From Prevotellaceae bacterium (GTDB lineage: Bacteria; Bacteroidota; Bacteroidia; Bacteroidales; UBA932): DNA of 17,781 nucleotides. The DNA is taken from the NCBI GenBank assembly GCA_031287815.1, contig JAITSM010000055.1, forward strand, positions 1 to 17,781, read 5' to 3'. The translations under genes and the position numbers were made by a program. The notes under the pieces are model-generated. The model saw only the letters and a program-made list of their open reading frames with translations, did no database searches and was not told the DNA's origin. The first letter of the stretch is position 1. Every line of letters begins with the position of its first letter. Of this stretch, positions 15,761 to 17,781 are shown in pieces.

Positions 15761-16627
15761 TCAGCGATCCTCCCTTCTCCTTTTCCAGCGTTTGTGCGTC
15801 CATAGCCAGTAGGCGGGCTCGCGGAGGATGCTTTGCTCCATTAACGCGGCATAGCGGCGGGTTATTTCGTGCTCGGGCAGCCGGGCGGCGTGTTCACAGA
15901 CGGGGGTAAAGAGCACCCGGTACTGCCCGCGTTTGGTACGCAGCATCTCGGCATACAATACCGGCAAATCCAAAGACCGCGCCAGTTTCTCCGCACCGCC
16001 GAAAAACAATGTTTCCTGATTTAAAAAGCGCACCCAGCATTTGGACTGCGGCGAAGGCGACTGGTCGGCAATAAACATATAATTCCAACTTTCCGTTTTA
16101 TGCCGGAGCATATAACGCGCCATCTGCTGCATCGGCACTATGCACTCGCGCTGGTAGTGCGTGCGCAGGTGCGTCATGAGCTTATCGACCGCACGCACGC
16201 GCTGCGGCTTATAAGCCACCTTGAGCGGGAAAGACAATGACAGTCTCGAAAAATATTCCCAATTCCCGTAATGCGCCGTAACAATTACGGTACTCCTGCC
16301 CTCTTGCCTGTAGCGTTCGAGTACTTCGGGGTTTTCAATGTATGCCATCCTGTCCATTTTCGCCCGTGAAAAACACAGGGAGCGGATCGTTTCAATATAC
16401 AAATCCGTAAAATACCGGTAAAACTGCCGGGCTATTTTTTTTATTTCGCCGTAATTTTTTTCAGGAAACGAGCGCGCCAGATTGGTATAGGTTACGCTTT
16501 TTCTATAGCCGAAAACATAATATACCAGGAAATATAACACATCGGAAAAAGCGAATAACACACGTCCCGGCAAGCAGGCAAGCGGGTACAAAACCATTAA
16601 AAATAACCAATAGTAAAGTGTTGACAT
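15761..16627 (-). CDS. LpxL/HtrB-type lipid A biosynthesis acyltransferase
   Basis: A 288-residue inner-membrane acyltransferase that probably adds a secondary acyl chain to lipid A. A membrane anchor occupies about residues 3-40 (LYYWLFLMVLYPLACLPG onward). The catalytic motif H-x4-E is present as TAHYGNWE (117-124: His119, Glu124). Further family features are VAYKPQ (137-142), the FIADQSP segment (185-191) and the C-terminal EPAYWLWTHKRWK (270-282). The start at 16627 is chosen because an in-frame reading to 16801 would run through the tRNA-Gln gene and both promoters. The gene is transcribed away from tRNA-Gln. Paralogues that acylate other lipids exist, so the exact acceptor is inferred. 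Confidence 0.9.
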   Translation of the reverse strand: MSTLYYWLFLMVLYPLACLPGRVLFAFSDVLYFLVYYVFGYRKSVTYTNLARSFPEKNYGEIKKIARQFYRYFTDLYIETIRSLCFSRAKMDRMAYIENPEVLERYRQEGRSTVIVTAHYGNWEYFSRLSLSFPLKVAYKPQRVRAVDKLMTHLRTHYQRECIVPMQQMARYMLRHKTESWNYMFIADQSPSPQSKCWVRFLNQETLFFGGAEKLARSLDLPVLYAEMLRTKRGQYRVLFTPVCEHAARLPEHEITRRYAALMEQSILREPAYWLWTHKRWKRRREDR

Positions 16628-16641
16628 AATTCTTGCGGATA

Positions 16642-16649
16642 CAAAGGTA
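16642..16649 (-). promoter_or_regulatory. Putative -7 box of the acyltransferase gene
   Basis: Minus strand TACCTTTG, an exact TAnnTTTG match ending 14 bases before the ATG, so the leader would be only about 9 bases. No -33 TTTG at proper spacing. The box lies just outside the divergent tRNA-Gln promoter. Confidence 0.45.
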
Positions 16650-16659
16650 CATATTTTCT

Positions 16660-16690
16660 TTTGGAGATTTTTAAAAAAGCAGTATCTTTG
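16660..16690 (+). promoter_or_regulatory. Promoter of tRNA-Gln
   Basis: TTTG (16660-16663), 19 bases, TATCTTTG (16683-16690). The 19-base spacer shares 15 of 19 bases with the rpsP spacer, including AGATTT and an A-run followed by GC. Confidence 0.8.
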
Positions 16691-16717
16691 CATCCGCAAA
16701 ATTCGATTTTGTGCTAT

Positions 16718-16788
16718 TGACCTATGGTGTAATGGTAGCACAACAGATTTTGGTTCTGTTTGTATAGGTTCGAATCCTGTTAGGTCAA
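16718..16788 (+). tRNA. tRNA-Gln (anticodon UUG)
   Basis: The 71 bases fold as a standard cloverleaf. The acceptor stem pairs TGACCTA (16718-16724) with TAGGTCA (16781-16787), discriminator A at 16788. The anticodon stem ACAGA/TCTGT encloses the loop TTTTGGT, placing anticodon TTG at 16750-16752. The T-loop TTCGAAT is enclosed by ATAGG/CCTGT. The genome does not encode the full CCA end (ACA follows), so CCA must be added after transcription. It has its own promoter and terminator and is a single-gene unit. Confidence 0.96.
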
Positions 16789-16791
16789 CAG

Positions 16792-16825
16792 AAAACCGCA
16801 TAGCTAAAGGCCATGCGGTTTTTTT
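16792..16825 (+). terminator. Intrinsic terminator of tRNA-Gln
   Basis: AAAACCGCAT pairs exactly with ATGCGGTTTT around an 11-base loop, and the T-run continues for seven bases after the GC part of the stem. It starts four bases past the tRNA. Confidence 0.85.
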
Positions 16826-17275
16826 ATTGTAGTGAATGCCGGCAGGTAAAATCAGGTTGGTTAAAAAAGATACGTGAACTTTAATTTATCGTCATAATGG
16901 TTTTTGTTTAAAATCATAATTTTTTGTTTCTAAACTATTTGTTTACTTCTTCTACGCAATTGCTGACGTCAGCATCTCAGTTGCTGACGTCAGCATTTCA
17001 ATTGCTGACGTCAACATTTCGATTGCTGACGTCAGCATTTCGATTGCTGACCACTACATTTCGATTGCTGACGTCAGCATTTCAGTTGCTGACGTCAGCA
17101 TTTCCGGTTAGCGACGCCTTTTTTTGCCCTACGGCGGGACAAACTGTTCAAATTTTAATCCCTTTTTTATTTTTCGTTTTCAGGTTTTAAGGTTGCGCAA
17201 TGAAGACCATCCATGCAGCGGCTAAGCATTGTTTTATTTTAACACTTTATTAGTGGGTTTATTAAATACTTGTTT
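16826..17275. other. Gene-free interval of 450 bases around the repeat array
   Basis: Besides the tandem array, I see an AT-rich stretch (16826-16957) with no gene or clear promoter, and 17117-17275, which holds the 3' flank of the partial minus-strand gene. A weak four-base stem (CACT/AGTG near 17242-17254) is too short to call a terminator. Confidence 0.6.
16961..17100. repeat. Seven 21-bp tandem repeats, each with a 14-bp palindrome
   Basis: The core TGCTGACGTCAGCA, a perfect palindrome, starts at 16961, 16982, 17003, 17024, 17045, 17066 and 17087, always 21 bases apart. Copies 1, 2, 4, 6 and 7 are exact. Copy 3 has one change (TCAACA). Copy 5 is degenerate in the right half (CCACTACA). 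The 7-base linkers are TCTCAGT, TTTCAAT, TTTCGAT (three times) and TTTCAGT. A decayed eighth unit may follow near 17105-17120. The period equals two turns of B-DNA, so all cores face the same side of the helix. No gene product is assigned to it. Confidence 0.93.
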
Positions 17276-17781
17276 CTATCGCACACAACGCACGTAGCCG
17301 CTGTATTCGTAGCTGCTAGTGAGACCACACCACCCAACTGCCGGTGTTTCGTTTTCCACTAGTTGGTTTAGGCGACCACCGTATCTACCTTTACCTAAGC
17401 AATTGGCGGCGATGAACGATATGTAGACTCCACTATATTGGCAATGGTGGCCGTTGCTAGTAGTGACGACAGTCTCACCAGGGCGAGCGAATATTTTCGT
17501 CAAATATGTTTGCCAATCATAAAACGTTGTTAACATTTCGGTTTCTGTTGGAAGTCTCCAGTTGGTTGGACATAATGTAGAATAAGTGGTAGCAAGAGTG
17601 GATCTCCAATATTCTTTTGCGTTAGGGTCCGCGTTGCTGCATTTTTCGTCAACAGCGGCCGAATGGGCATAGTTTAAATAATCATCCATTGTCCAAAGGC
17701 CGGTAGATAATTGAGCGATGCGGTATATTTTGTTATCCCGTGCATCCTGTATCCATGCTTCCCAGTTCTGCGCGCCGCTTG
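17276..17781 (-). CDS. FISUMP-type (Fibrobacter succinogenes major paralogous domain) protein, 5' end outside the window
   Basis: The frame is open to the right edge, so this is the C-terminal 168 residues of a longer protein and the internal ATG at 17689 is not its start. The visible part begins GAQNWEAWIQDARDNKIYRIAQLSTGLWTMDDYLNYA, which matches the opening of the FISUMP domain (a reported change, then a D-x-R-D-x-K-x-Y-R-I strand). It continues with CPTNWRLPTETEM, the hallmark of the domain, and ends in SGYVRCVR, the usual finish. Six or more cysteines in the C-terminal part are consistent with an extracytoplasmic disulfide-bonded fold. The molecular role of the family is not established; it is generally found in secreted or surface lipoproteins of Bacteroidota and Fibrobacter. 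Confidence 0.85.
   Translation of the reverse strand, partial: SGAQNWEAWIQDARDNKIYRIAQLSTGLWTMDDYLNYAHSAAVDEKCSNADPNAKEYWRSTLATTYSTLCPTNWRLPTETEMLTTFYDWQTYLTKIFARPGETVVTTSNGHHCQYSGVYISFIAANCLGKGRYGGRLNQLVENETPAVGWCGLTSSYEYSGYVRCVR

Noticed and set aside
16628..16801. Longer N-terminus for the acyltransferase
   Set aside because: It would lie antisense across the tRNA-Gln gene and both promoters, and the family normally begins with the membrane anchor found at 16627.
16961..17100. CRISPR array
   Set aside because: The 21-bp period with a constant 7-base linker leaves no variable spacers, and no cas gene is present.
16924..17190. Small plus-strand open frame of 88 codons with QLLTSAF-type heptapeptides
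   Set aside because: The heptads come directly from the 21-bp palindromic array. Four of six frames are open through it, there is no promoter or signal, and the flanks do not look coding.

Overview
The window looks like chromosomal DNA of a member of the Bacteroidota, most likely order Bacteroidales. The grounds are a SusC/SusD outer-membrane pair, an S16 protein with a long C-terminal extension, a FISUMP-type surface protein, a lamin-tail-domain surface protein, an LpxL-type lipid A acyltransferase, and several promoters of the Bacteroidota form (TTTG, 19 bases, TAnnTTTG). The genus cannot be fixed from this piece.

Layout. (1) 1-7451, minus strand: a tight five-gene locus read SusC -> SusD -> MBL-fold hydrolase -> DUF6528 propeller-like protein -> glycerophosphodiester phosphodiesterase (GDPD, cut by the left edge). 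It resembles a polysaccharide utilization locus, but the downstream hydrolases are a metallo-beta-lactamase fold and a phosphodiesterase instead of glycosidases, so I infer uptake and breakdown of a phosphodiester-containing nutrient. (2) 7452-7652: divergent control region with a -7 box for susC and a 9-bp inverted repeat. (3) 7653-9479, plus strand: a DUF308 membrane protein, then rpsP and rimM under a strong promoter. (4) 9483-12110, minus: a lamin-tail-domain secreted protein broken by one in-frame TGA at 11591-11589, with an intact promoter. (5) 12196-15579, minus: a small conserved protein flanked on both sides by copies of one intergenic repeat (including a perfect 52-bp palindrome), glycyl-tRNA synthetase whose last codons lie inside that repeat, and a TlpA-like thioredoxin lipoprotein. 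(6) 15761-16627, minus: a lipid A-type acyltransferase, divergent from tRNA-Gln (16718-16788, plus), which ends in a clear intrinsic terminator. (7) 16826-17275: gene-free DNA holding seven 21-bp tandem repeats, each centred on the 14-bp palindrome TGCTGACGTCAGCA. (8) 17276-17781, minus: the C-terminal part of a FISUMP-type protein cut by the right edge.

The most unusual items are the helically phased palindrome array, the repeat family that supplies the end of GlyRS, the nonsense-interrupted surface protein, and the SusCD/MBL/DUF6528/GDPD locus. No phage, insertion sequence, CRISPR array or defence system was seen.
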